Assembly (NCBI GenBank): GCA_003565575.1
Contig: PXBV01000186.1
Location: forward strand, 1-12,782
Direction: 5' to 3'
Source: Psychroflexus sp.
Lineage (GTDB): Bacteria > Bacteroidota > Bacteroidia > Flavobacteriales > Flavobacteriaceae
Length of the DNA: 12,782 nucleotides
Shown: positions 5,501 through 12,782 of the stretch, piece by piece
How the letters are laid out: every line of letters begins with the position of its first letter
Numbering within the stretch: position 1 is the stretch's first letter
The notes under the pieces: model-generated
Seen by the model: the letters and a program-made list of their open reading frames with translations, nothing else
What the model was told of the DNA's origin: nothing
Databases searched by the model: none
Translations under genes and position numbers: made by a program

Positions 5501-8395
5501 ATGAAACCTAATCACTCTATCTTTATCCTACTGAGCGTATTCATTGTTAATTCAATAATTGCTCAAGAAAAAGTATTTTTAAGAGAATTTCCAAAACTCA
5601 ATAGAGAAGTAAATCAATCTATTTACGATATGTATGTAGATGATAAAGGCTTATTGTTTTTAGGAACGAGTTTAGGCTTATTTTCTTTTAACGGTGTAGA
5701 AGTTAAACCTTACAGCTTTAAAAGTAACTTATCGTTTTCAGTCGATAACATTTTGCAATCAGACGATGGTAGGGTATGGTGTAAAAATTTTTCTAATGAA
5801 ATTTTTTATCTTGAACGGGATACCTTATACAAGGATCAAGCATTAAATAATTATGTGTTGACCAAGAATTCCTATCTACTTGATTTTAAGTTTATAGATG
5901 GAATGACATACCTTTTACTTGAAAACCAGTTTTTTAAATACGACTACAAGAAAAAAGAAATAACTGAGATTTATAGCTTAAATTCAGAAGAAAAAATATT
6001 TCATTCATTTGATTATAATTCAAAGCTTTCTGAGTTTTATCTCAGTACAAGTGATGGTTTAATCACCTTAAAGGATAATCAAATTATTCAAAAAGCAGAA
6101 ACTGATGGTAAAACTAGAATTGTTCATAGGTATGGTGAAGATCTATTTTCAATAAACACTAAAACTTCAGAGGTCAAAAAAAACAATCAGTTAATTTTTA
6201 CACCCAAAGGAGATAATCGAATTGTTTTTTTTAGATTTTCGGAACAGAACTCAGAGCTTTGGCTCACGTCCTCTGCAGGTTTGTTTAAATACAATCCTGA
6301 AAATAATTCTATTGAAAAATTTGATATCCATCTTACAGGGGTAACGGATATTGTTACAGACCTTGAAGGTAACCATTGGGTAAGCTCTCTAGATAAGGGA
6401 GTGTTTTTTATTCCTAACATGAATTTAAAGTTAATAGAAAACTCTTCTGAAGCTAACCTATTAAGCTCTCAGAATTATTCTACGCTTATTTCCAACTTAA
6501 AAAATGAGTTTTATGCAGGAACATCAAATGGTAAAGTCTTCAAATTTGATATCAACAATAAGCTTTCTATGGTGTTGGATACTAAGACCAATCTAGAAAT
6601 AGAATATGTTTTTGAAGATGATAATAGATTAATCACTTCTAGAGGTATTTTTGATCTTGACTCTAATCAATTTACAGAATCTTATATTGGTAAATCTATT
6701 GCGAAAGATAATGTGGGTAATTATTTGATTTCTACGTACAACCTTGCGGGTATTCTTAATACTGATTTTAGCGGTTCTCCCAATCAATTTACAACCAATT
6801 TAATTGATTTCGGGAACCTAAATACTCAGATTAATGTGTTAAGAAATAAGCGAGCTAGGGCTTCTCTCTTTAGCCATCATTCAAATCAATATTATGTTGG
6901 CTATAGTGATGGTTTGTATGTGTATGATGGAGTATTAAACACTAAAGAAATAAAGTATAACCAAAAAGAAATTATTGCAGTTTCTATGATTGAAGATGTA
7001 GAAAATCAGTTATGGATTGCTACAAACAGAAAAGGTGTACTACTTGCAAAAAATGATCAGATTATTGACTCTATTTCTACAAAAGATGGTCTATCTAATA
7101 ATAAAACAAAGTCTGTAAAAATTCATGACCAGAGAGTGTGGATTTTAACAGAAACCAATCTAGATTACTACGACTTAGTTCTTAATAAGGTTGTAAGTAT
7201 AGGGGATCGCTTGGGGTTAAATGGATTAATCTTAAACGATATTTTGATTTTAAATGAGTATTTATACGTCGCAACTAACAAAGGCATTCTTTATATCAAG
7301 CTAATTGATCTAGAAAAGCCTTTTCAACCTTATTTTAATATTTCTGTTACTGGTGAAAACTACAGAACTGCAGAAAACTTAATGTTTAACTATAATGAGA
7401 GCATCAACATCCAGTTGGAGGCTATTTATTACAAAGCATTTGGCAACTTTAGCTTTAATTACAAATTAAAGCCAATTCACAAAGAATGGCAGACTCAAAA
7501 AGCACAAAATAACGAACTGAACTTCTATACTTTACCAGCTGGCAATTATGAGGTTATTGCTGAAATAAACGATAAAAATATTCTTCCCACAGAACAACGC
7601 ATTCAATTTCAAATCAATAAACCCTTTTGGCAAAAGTGGTGGTTTACGGCTATTTTAACGCTGTTTTTTTTACTTATAATCGTTCTTATATACAAATTTG
7701 CTGTTTACAGAACTCAAAAAAGACAAAATTTAAAAGAAGAATTAGCAACCTCACAACTTACGGCATTAAGATCACAGATGAATCCTCACTTTATCTTTAA
7801 TGTGCTTAATTCTATACAAGGTTTGATGTACTCCAACCAAAAAGGAAAAGCAAACGATTATATGGGGAAATTTTCTGAACTGATGAGGAATATTTTGGAT
7901 AATTCTGAAAAGCGATACATTGCTTTAGAAGATGAAATCTACACTTTGAAACTGTATATAGAGCTTGAAAAATCGCGTTTTGAGGACAAGAATTTTAGGT
8001 ATTCTTTGCTTGTAGATAAGGGATTAGATCCAAGTGAAATTCAAATTCCATCTATGATTTTACAGCCTTTTGTTGAAAATGCCATCAAGCATGGTTTAAT
8101 GCATAAACGCGGACAAAAACTACTTGAAGTTAATTTCAGGCAGAAAAATCCTTCAATTTTATCTGTTGAAATCAAAGATAATGGAGTAGGGATAAAACTA
8201 GCCTCAGAAATAAATGAAAAGATTAAAAAACATAAATCTTTTGCTACTAACGCTATCAACAAAAGAATCTCATTGATGAACAAACTGTCTGAATCCCTAA
8301 TATCCATAAAGGTTACCGACTTAACTACAGATAAAACACATTCACTAGGAACATTAATAAGTATTGATTTCCCTATAAGACATAAATCACTATGA
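5501..8395 (+). CDS. Periplasmic beta-propeller sensor histidine kinase, LytS type
   Basis: The 964-residue product begins with a signal peptide (residues 1-21, cleavage likely before Gln22 in IIAQEK). Residues 30-605 carry about a dozen Reg_prop-like blades. Clear examples are 40-64 (LLFLGTSLGLF), 280-304 (GVTDIVTDLEGNHWV), 492-516 (ENQLWIATNRKG) and 578-600, enough for two seven-bladed propellers. A Y_Y_Y-type beta-sandwich follows at about 612-706, then one membrane helix at 713-735. The cytoplasmic kinase starts with QLTALRSQMNPHFIFNVLN, making His763 the phosphorylated residue. It continues with the N box QPFVENAIKHG (855-865) and the G1 box DNGVGI (893-898). The usual glycine-rich ATP lid is replaced by SFATNAINKR. 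The kinase is predicted to read a periplasmic signal and phosphorylate the regulator encoded next, whose ATG overlaps its stop codon. In Bacteroides hybrid systems these domains are fused to the regulator; here they are separate. The ligand is unknown. Confidence 0.92.
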   Translation: MKPNHSIFILLSVFIVNSIIAQEKVFLREFPKLNREVNQSIYDMYVDDKGLLFLGTSLGLFSFNGVEVKPYSFKSNLSFSVDNILQSDDGRVWCKNFSNEIFYLERDTLYKDQALNNYVLTKNSYLLDFKFIDGMTYLLLENQFFKYDYKKKEITEIYSLNSEEKIFHSFDYNSKLSEFYLSTSDGLITLKDNQIIQKAETDGKTRIVHRYGEDLFSINTKTSEVKKNNQLIFTPKGDNRIVFFRFSEQNSELWLTSSAGLFKYNPENNSIEKFDIHLTGVTDIVTDLEGNHWVSSLDKGVFFIPNMNLKLIENSSEANLLSSQNYSTLISNLKNEFYAGTSNGKVFKFDINNKLSMVLDTKTNLEIEYVFEDDNRLITSRGIFDLDSNQFTESYIGKSIAKDNVGNYLISTYNLAGILNTDFSGSPNQFTTNLIDFGNLNTQINVLRNKRARASLFSHHSNQYYVGYSDGLYVYDGVLNTKEIKYNQKEIIAVSMIEDVENQLWIATNRKGVLLAKNDQIIDSISTKDGLSNNKTKSVKIHDQRVWILTETNLDYYDLVLNKVVSIGDRLGLNGLILNDILILNEYLYVATNKGILYIKLIDLEKPFQPYFNISVTGENYRTAENLMFNYNESINIQLEAIYYKAFGNFSFNYKLKPIHKEWQTQKAQNNELNFYTLPAGNYEVIAEINDKNILPTEQRIQFQINKPFWQKWWFTAILTLFFLLIIVLIYKFAVYRTQKRQNLKEELATSQLTALRSQMNPHFIFNVLNSIQGLMYSNQKGKANDYMGKFSELMRNILDNSEKRYIALEDEIYTLKLYIELEKSRFEDKNFRYSLLVDKGLDPSEIQIPSMILQPFVENAIKHGLMHKRGQKLLEVNFRQKNPSILSVEIKDNGVGIKLASEINEKIKKHKSFATNAINKRISLMNKLSESLISIKVTDLTTDKTHSLGTLISIDFPIRHKSL

Positions 8396-9132
8396 AAGCA
8401 TTAATTGTAGATGATGAAAAAAATGCTAGACTCGCACTTAGAGGGATTTTAGATGAAAATTTCTCTAGCATAGAAGTTTTAGCAGAGGCCAATGATATAC
8501 CAAGTGCCATTAAAATGATTCATAAGCATCATCCAGATTTGGTGTTTTTAGACATTTCTATGCCTGGGTACTCTGGCTTAGAACTTTTTAAGTTTTTTGA
8601 TGAAGACGAGATTAATTTTAGTGTCATTTTTGTTACTGCACATAGTGAATATGCTATAAATGCATTTGAATTGTCTGCTGCTGATTATATTTTAAAACCT
8701 ATTCAAATAGCCGCTTTAGAGCGAGCCATTCAAAAGCTAAACACTAATAATCAAACCGAAAAAATAAAAGCCCTTCAGGATAATTTTGAAGGCGAATATC
8801 CCCGGAAACTGGTTTTACAGACTGGTGATGGGCTTACCTTTTTAAAATTTGAAGATATCATCTACCTAAAAGCTGATGGGTCTTACACGCATTTTATGCT
8901 CCACAACAAAACTAAAATCACAGTCTCAAAGAAAATTGCTGACTATGAAAAACTAGAGGCTATGGGTAACTTTATGCGCATTCACAGAAGCCATATCATT
9001 AACCTCAACAAGATTTCAAAAATTACTAAAAACGATGGAGGCTTCGTGGTTATGGATAACCAAGATGAATTGTCTATTTCTTCCAACAAAAAAATTGAAT
9101 TACTTCAAAAATTTGATAATCAAAAACTTTAA
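8392..9132 (+). CDS. LytTR-family response regulator
   Basis: The 246-residue product starts at the ATG that overlaps the kinase stop codon (ATGA), which indicates translational coupling. The receiver domain spans about residues 1-118, with the acidic pair Asp7/Asp8, phosphoacceptor Asp54 (VFLDISMPGYSG), Thr82 and Lys102 (YILKPI). All key residues are present. A LytTR DNA-binding domain covers about 138-243, with typical segments EDIIYLKADGSYTHF (154-168) and the signature FMRIHRSHIINLNKI (194-208). Phosphorylation by the upstream LytS-type kinase should control DNA binding. LytTR proteins usually bind pairs of short direct repeats, but I found no convincing binding site in this window, so the targets are unknown. 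Confidence 0.95.
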   Translation: MKALIVDDEKNARLALRGILDENFSSIEVLAEANDIPSAIKMIHKHHPDLVFLDISMPGYSGLELFKFFDEDEINFSVIFVTAHSEYAINAFELSAADYILKPIQIAALERAIQKLNTNNQTEKIKALQDNFEGEYPRKLVLQTGDGLTFLKFEDIIYLKADGSYTHFMLHNKTKITVSKKIADYEKLEAMGNFMRIHRSHIINLNKISKITKNDGGFVVMDNQDELSISSNKKIELLQKFDNQKL

Positions 9133-9309
9133 TTTTTTATTGAATGAATACCAATTTAACCATCAAATGACGCTATTTAGCTCATTCATTTTTCTATATA
9201 TTTCCTTGTTCACAATTTCCGTAGCCCTGCTATGCAAATTATTCACAGCGTTATACATGAAAAAAGCAATTTCGCTCTCTTAACGACATTTAATAGACTA
9301 ATTGATATA

Positions 9310-9327
9310 ACTGTAAATTCCTACAGT
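9310..9327. repeat. Small inverted repeat in the convergent intergenic region
   Basis: ACTGTA and TACAGT form perfect 6-bp arms around a 6-nt centre (AATTCC). It lies 10 nt before the bidirectional terminator. It could be a minor hairpin in the 3' end of the regulator transcript or chance. The rest of the 265-nt interval 9133-9397 holds no supported gene. Confidence 0.3.
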
Positions 9328-9336
9328 AACGAATAC

Positions 9337-9370
9337 AAAAAAGCTCCAACAGAACTGTTGGAGCTTTTTT
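9337..9370. terminator. Bidirectional rho-independent terminator between convergent genes
   Basis: Six A residues plus GCTCCAACAG (9337-9352) are perfectly complementary to CTGTTGGAGC plus six T residues (9355-9370), with only AA at the centre. In RNA the loop would open to GAAC. The A tract on one side and the T tract on the other let it work in both directions. It can end the kinase-regulator transcript on the + strand, and the repeat-protein transcript on the - strand, whose stop codon lies 27 nt away. Confidence 0.92.
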
Positions 9371-9397
9371 CAAATAAATAAATGATTATGATGAAGT

Positions 9398-12300
9398 TTA
9401 TTTAATGACTTTATAAGTAAGTTTTTGACCAGTTTCCAACTCTACTTGTAGTAGATAAAGTCCAGAGTTAAGTTTTTCAATTCCTTTAATTGTTGAAGTA
9501 GAGGAGTTAATACTAGAGCTGTAGATGACCTTGCCGGTTAAGCTCATTAGTCTAAGCTTTGCATTCTGAATTCCAGCAGGCAACTTAACTTCAATGTTAT
9601 CTACAAATGGATTTGGATAAACCTTAATATCGTTAGAGGTAAATTCATTTATAGAAAGAGGCTGGCAAGCTGCTTGCACTTCTGCTACACCATTACATCC
9701 TGTGGCGTTGGAACTGATGGTCGCTTTAGATGGATATGCGGAAAGAAAGTTACATACCATTAGAGATTCACAAGTAGCTAAGTTAGCATTACCTGAAATG
9801 TTAAGTTGATCTACAGTTGTGAAACTTACATTATCCAAACCACTAATGTCTGTTATATTAGCATTATTGATAATTCTAATGCTTAAATCATCCAAATCTT
9901 CTAAATTGCTTAACGCATCAAGATTAGTAAGGTTTTGATTATTGATAATTCTAACTCCAACTGCACTTGGTACCCATTTATTAGATTCCTGTAATCCTTG
10001 TAGTCCGTTTAAACTTGTAAGACCTGCATTGTTTTCAATCCAAACATTAGATTTGGTCAGGTTTTCTAACCCAGTTAGGTCTGTTAATAATGGATTCTTG
10101 GCAATAATGGTTTCTGTCACTGGACCGACAAAATTTAAATTTGGAAGTGACGTTAGTAAAGGATTATTTTCTATCTGTAAACGAGCAGATTGAGCTTCAA
10201 TTGTTACGCCGTCTAAAATTGATAAATCAGTCAATTGAGTTGCAACTACATATAACAGTCCAACATTTTCAAGGCTTGAGAAACCGCTAATATCATTAAT
10301 TTGATTTGCTTGCTGTCCGCCAATATTAAGTATTCCTAACACTGTTTCAAGACTTGTAAAGCCTGTTATACTTCTAGTTGTTGCTGTTGCAGGTTGAGAG
10401 TAAAATAATTGAATGGTGTTTGTGCTTTCAATAGCGTTAAATCCTGAAACGTTTGAAAGCATCACATTGTCAAACATTGTAATCGCATCACTTGTAGTAA
10501 GATTATTAAATCCTGAAATAGTTGCTAATTCAGGATTATTTCTAATTTCAATACCTGTAACCGAAGTTAAATTGTCAAAACTTGCCAAAGTAGTTAGCGA
10601 AGTACGAAATATTCCTAATGTATTAGCAACCGACTCAATACTATTTAAACCTGAAATATCACTGATATCATTCACAGGTGGATTAGCTCCAAAGTTACCA
10701 ACAAATAAGTCGCCATCAATTTCGGTACAATTTGGGTATTGCGCTACAAAGTCATCAACTTCTGCTTGAGTAGCCAAAACAACGCTTCCTGTTGGGCATT
10801 GCGGTACTAAAGCTTGGCAGGCAGCAGTAACCTCTGCTTTGGTGTCACATCCTGAAGCATTATTTAGAATGTTTACGTTGTTAGGGTTTAAGCCCAATAG
10901 TGAACAAACACTTGCAATTTCACATTCAGCTAAGCTGGTGTTATTTTCAATCCTCAGGTTATCATTGGCACTCATATTGATATTCGCTATTCCAGAAATG
11001 TTGGTTAGTGAAGTATTATTTAGTATAAGATGAGACACTCCAGAAACAGAAGTAAGGTTAGATAAAGCGTTTAGGTTGGTAAGTAATGGATTATCTCCAA
11101 TGGCAATATCAACTCCAATACTAGTTAAATTTTCTAATCCATCCACAGAGGTTATGTTGGTTCCTATTATGTAAAGGCTTCCGGTGACTTCAGTTAAAAC
11201 ACTTAATCCATCAAGATTAGTTATTCCTTGAGGGGTAGAAGGTTCTATATATAAGTCACCATCTACAACGGTGCAAGTAAAATTATCAACTTCAGCTTGG
11301 TTTGTTATAAACTTACTACCAGGAGCGCAAATACCACAAGCGCTCTCTACAATAGATATATTCGCACAATTGGTGTTATTATCATTTATAAAAACAGTGA
11401 GGTCTGGGTTATTGGCAGGATCTGCTGCTAGACCAACCAACTCGCAAACCGACGCAATGTTACACTCATCTAAAAGGTTGTTGTTTGTTATCTGAAGGCT
11501 TTCAAGTTCACTTACATCTAAAGAAGATATACCAGTAATATCCGTAAGGTTTGAGTTAAATGAAATATTTATGTTGTTAGTGATTTTAGAAATGTTACTC
11601 AAAAAGTTAAGATTTTGAACATCCGTATTAGATATATTCACAGATTCAACGTCTCCACCAACCCCGTTTAAGGCAGATACATTAGTCAAATTAGGTGTAT
11701 TAACAATATTGATTGAAGAAAAATGACTGGTACTTGTTAAGTCCATTGATCCTAAGCTTGCAAGGGCTGGACAATTAGATATATTGATATTATTATTTAT
11801 TTGAGTATCACCTGCGGTATTAGAAAAACCTCCTTGAAACACCACATTATCTAAGCCACCAAGGTTAGTTAATAATGGCGAATTAGTTATATTTATACCA
11901 AACCCAAGCTCTGTGACCGAACTCAAAAAATCAATGTTGTCTAGTTGTATGTTTTGCAATTGTAAAAAGCCTAAGGATTCTAGCTTACTGAACGCAGTAA
12001 CATCAAAACTTTGATTGATGATGGCAATCGCAAGTCGATTTAGTGATGTGATATTATCAAAACCATTAAGTTCTGTTGTACTGTTATTGAAAGCATACAA
12101 AAATGTACCTGCAGAAGTAAGTGAATTGAATCCATTTACTTCTTCTAGATTAGCATTGGATTGAATACTAATAGCGTTCGTAACACTGGTTAATGCATTA
12201 AATCCATCAACAGAAGTGATTTGAGCATTCCCAATAATAGTCACACCACCTACGCTAGTTAAGTTTGGAAATTCTATCAAAGAGGCAATTGGAAGTTGTT

Positions 12301-12782
12301 GTAAGGTAAGTACTCCACCAATATTAGTTAAATTTGAAAAACTAGGTACTGTAGTAAGCCCTGATAAATTCGATATAAATAGGTCAGCACCAACTTCTGT
12401 TAAATTGGTAAAGCTTGGAAATTCAGTTACTGAAGGAAGGTCTGAAATTTCAAAAAGTAGTCTTACGCTTGTAAGATTATTAAGCGGACTTAAATCCGTT
12501 ATACTAGAATTTCCATCAGTTATAAGACTTCCTCTTATGATTAAACTACCATCAATGCTTGTACAACTGCTCAAAGCATTGATTTCCGCTTGAGATTCAA
12601 TGGGTGCTGTTAACGTACAACTGGAAAGGGTTTCAATCGTGTTTTTAGAAATACCTTTGGCTGAAGACTTAGGCTGGTATTTACTGTTAAATTCTTCAAT
12701 TGAAGAATAGGTTTCAACCTCACCAGTGGTTGGAGATAAGTAATTAAATTCTTGTGCTTTACCAAAAGAAATGTTGAGTAAA
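9398..12782 (-). CDS. Secreted leucine-rich, receptor-L-domain-like repeat protein with T9SS sorting domain, 5' end outside the window
   Basis: The frame is open from the right edge to the TAA at 9398-9400, giving 1127 visible residues. The TTG at 12572-12574 is not the start, because repeat-protein sequence continues for 69 codons upstream. The first visible residues, LLNISFGKAQE, look like the end of a signal peptide cleaved near A-Q, so probably only 10-15 residues are missing. Three modules follow (visible residues about 52-482, 483-655 and 656-1039). Each opens with E-x-x-x-F/L..C..(I/V)DG(S/D)L and closes with C-x5-C...C-x9-C. The interiors are about 23-residue repeats of the type NLTSVGG-L-I-NN-LTSLDGF. 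Residues 1044-1127 form a type A T9SS C-terminal domain with YPNPF at 1055-1059, LTGKVIY and NSGLYLLQV, so the protein should be exported to the cell surface or medium. A role in surface binding or adhesion is an inference; the ligand is unknown. No enzyme domain is seen. Confidence 0.9.
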   Translation of the reverse strand, partial: LLNISFGKAQEFNYLSPTTGEVETYSSIEEFNSKYQPKSSAKGISKNTIETLSSCTLTAPIESQAEINALSSCTSIDGSLIIRGSLITDGNSSITDLSPLNNLTSVRLLFEISDLPSVTEFPSFTNLTEVGADLFISNLSGLTTVPSFSNLTNIGGVLTLQQLPIASLIEFPNLTSVGGVTIIGNAQITSVDGFNALTSVTNAISIQSNANLEEVNGFNSLTSAGTFLYAFNNSTTELNGFDNITSLNRLAIAIINQSFDVTAFSKLESLGFLQLQNIQLDNIDFLSSVTELGFGINITNSPLLTNLGGLDNVVFQGGFSNTAGDTQINNNINISNCPALASLGSMDLTSTSHFSSINIVNTPNLTNVSALNGVGGDVESVNISNTDVQNLNFLSNISKITNNINISFNSNLTDITGISSLDVSELESLQITNNNLLDECNIASVCELVGLAADPANNPDLTVFINDNNTNCANISIVESACGICAPGSKFITNQAEVDNFTCTVVDGDLYIEPSTPQGITNLDGLSVLTEVTGSLYIIGTNITSVDGLENLTSIGVDIAIGDNPLLTNLNALSNLTSVSGVSHLILNNTSLTNISGIANINMSANDNLRIENNTSLAECEIASVCSLLGLNPNNVNILNNASGCDTKAEVTAACQALVPQCPTGSVVLATQAEVDDFVAQYPNCTEIDGDLFVGNFGANPPVNDISDISGLNSIESVANTLGIFRTSLTTLASFDNLTSVTGIEIRNNPELATISGFNNLTTSDAITMFDNVMLSNVSGFNAIESTNTIQLFYSQPATATTRSITGFTSLETVLGILNIGGQQANQINDISGFSSLENVGLLYVVATQLTDLSILDGVTIEAQSARLQIENNPLLTSLPNLNFVGPVTETIIAKNPLLTDLTGLENLTKSNVWIENNAGLTSLNGLQGLQESNKWVPSAVGVRIINNQNLTNLDALSNLEDLDDLSIRIINNANITDISGLDNVSFTTVDQLNISGNANLATCESLMVCNFLSAYPSKATISSNATGCNGVAEVQAACQPLSINEFTSNDIKVYPNPFVDNIEVKLPAGIQNAKLRLMSLTGKVIYSSSINSSTSTIKGIEKLNSGLYLLQVELETGQKLTYKVIK
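9401..9652 (-). other. T9SS type A sorting domain (C-terminal domain of the repeat protein)
   Basis: The last 84 residues of the repeat protein carry the usual marks of a type IX secretion C-terminal signal: a YPNPF start motif, a beta-sandwich pattern with LRLMSLTGKVIYSS, a GLYLLQVE strand, and a basic C-terminal end (TYKVIK). Such domains direct outer-membrane translocation and are normally cleaved by PorU, with attachment to anionic lipopolysaccharide or release. Confidence 0.93.
9665..10816 (-). repeat. Repeat module 3 of the secreted protein (long)
   Basis: This is the third six-cysteine module, about 384 residues. The head cysteines are at visible residues 662 and 685, spaced 23 because of a longer header (TQAEVDDFVAQYPNCTEIDG). 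About 13 leucine-rich units follow. The tail cysteines at 1004, 1010, 1029 and 1039 have the same spacing as in module 2, and the wording NATGC...EVQAAC is close to module 2's NASGC...EVTAAC. It is followed directly by the linker to the T9SS domain. Confidence 0.78.
10817..11335 (-). repeat. Repeat module 2 of the secreted protein (short)
   Basis: This is the second six-cysteine module, about 173 residues. The head cysteines are at visible residues 485 and 503, again 18 apart, and the header reads NQAEVDNFTCTVVDGDLYI. Only about five leucine-rich units follow. The tail, LAECEIASVC...GC...AAC, has cysteines at 620, 626, 645 and 655. It is less than half the length of its neighbours but keeps both caps. 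Confidence 0.78.
11336..12628 (-). repeat. Repeat module 1 of the secreted protein (long)
   Basis: This is the first six-cysteine module, about 431 residues. Two head cysteines 18 apart (visible residues 55 and 73) precede about 16 leucine-rich units. In the first part the units recur at 22-24 residues: the N/S-L-T-S anchors fall at visible residues 126, 150, 173, 196, 220, 243, 266 and 288. The tail is C-x5-C (440, 446), C472 and C482, with 25 residues between the second and third tail cysteines. One extra cysteine (337) lies inside the repeats. Confidence 0.75.

Noticed and set aside
9163..9258. A 31-codon minus-strand reading frame (starts MYNAVNNLHSRATEI) in the convergent gap
   Set aside because: An open frame of this length is expected by chance in AT-rich DNA. 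No promoter box or recognisable family was seen, and it lies between two convergent genes. A conserved small peptide cannot be excluded without comparison to related genomes.
9035..9283. Plus-strand frame overlapping the end of the response regulator, with a hydrophobic C-terminal half
   Set aside because: It starts inside the well-supported LytTR domain in another frame, and its hydrophobic half is the T-rich strand of the gap read by chance.
9942..11495. Several plus-strand open frames opposite the repeat protein
   Set aside because: They are antisense shadows of a repetitive coding sequence with no start signals or recognisable domains.
9665..12628. DNA-level tandem repeat or phase-variable tract in the repeat gene
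   Set aside because: The repeats are visible at protein level only. I saw no near-identical DNA copies or long simple-sequence tract that would favour slippage.
9398..12782. The repeat-protein gene as a regulated target of the adjacent two-component system
   Set aside because: The genes are convergent, the promoter of the repeat gene lies outside the window, and no LytTR-type site could be examined there. Adjacency alone does not support it.

Overview
The window looks like a chromosomal segment from a member of the Bacteroidota, most likely Flavobacteriaceae. The evidence is the AT-rich DNA, start codons without Shine-Dalgarno sequences, one exact match to the Bacteroidota -7 promoter box (TAnnTTTG), a C-terminal type IX secretion (T9SS) sorting domain with a YPNP motif, signal peptides ending in A-Q, and a beta-propeller/LytS sensor paired with a LytTR regulator. 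I see no insertion sequence, tRNA, rRNA, CRISPR array or phage gene.

Layout, left to right. (1) 1-633 +: the C-terminal two thirds of an LpxD-type left-handed beta-helix acyltransferase, cut by the window edge. (2) 807-1682 +: sucD, succinyl-CoA synthetase alpha subunit, preceded by a good -7 box and followed by a hairpin terminator. (3) 1749-5344 +: a compact run of fabG, a membrane-anchored von Willebrand A protein with a glutamine-amidotransferase-like Rossmann region, and an SPFH/prohibitin-type membrane protein. The gaps are 10 nt and the run ends in a terminator, so it is probably one transcript. (4) 5501-9132 +: a two-gene signalling operon with a 4-nt ATGA overlap. It encodes a 964-residue periplasmic beta-propeller sensor with a LytS-type histidine kinase and a 246-residue LytTR response regulator. 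(5) 9133-9397: a 265-nt convergent intergenic region with a near-perfect bidirectional terminator. (6) 12782-9398 -: a large secreted leucine-rich, receptor-L-domain-like protein with a T9SS sorting domain. It is open to the right edge and probably lacks only part of its signal peptide.

How they work together: lpxD and fabG serve envelope lipid synthesis (lipid A acylation and fatty-acid elongation), and sucD belongs to the TCA cycle. The VWA and SPFH proteins are inner-membrane proteins that plausibly act in envelope maintenance, but their exact roles are unknown. The sensor/regulator pair probably responds to a periplasmic signal; its target genes cannot be read from the sequence. The secreted repeat protein is probably a surface binding or adhesion protein.

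I do not see an obviously new enzymatic system. The most notable structure is the repeat protein: three modules share the same six-cysteine frame (18 of its 19 visible cysteines) around interiors of very different length, built from about 23-residue repeats that resemble eukaryotic receptor L domains.
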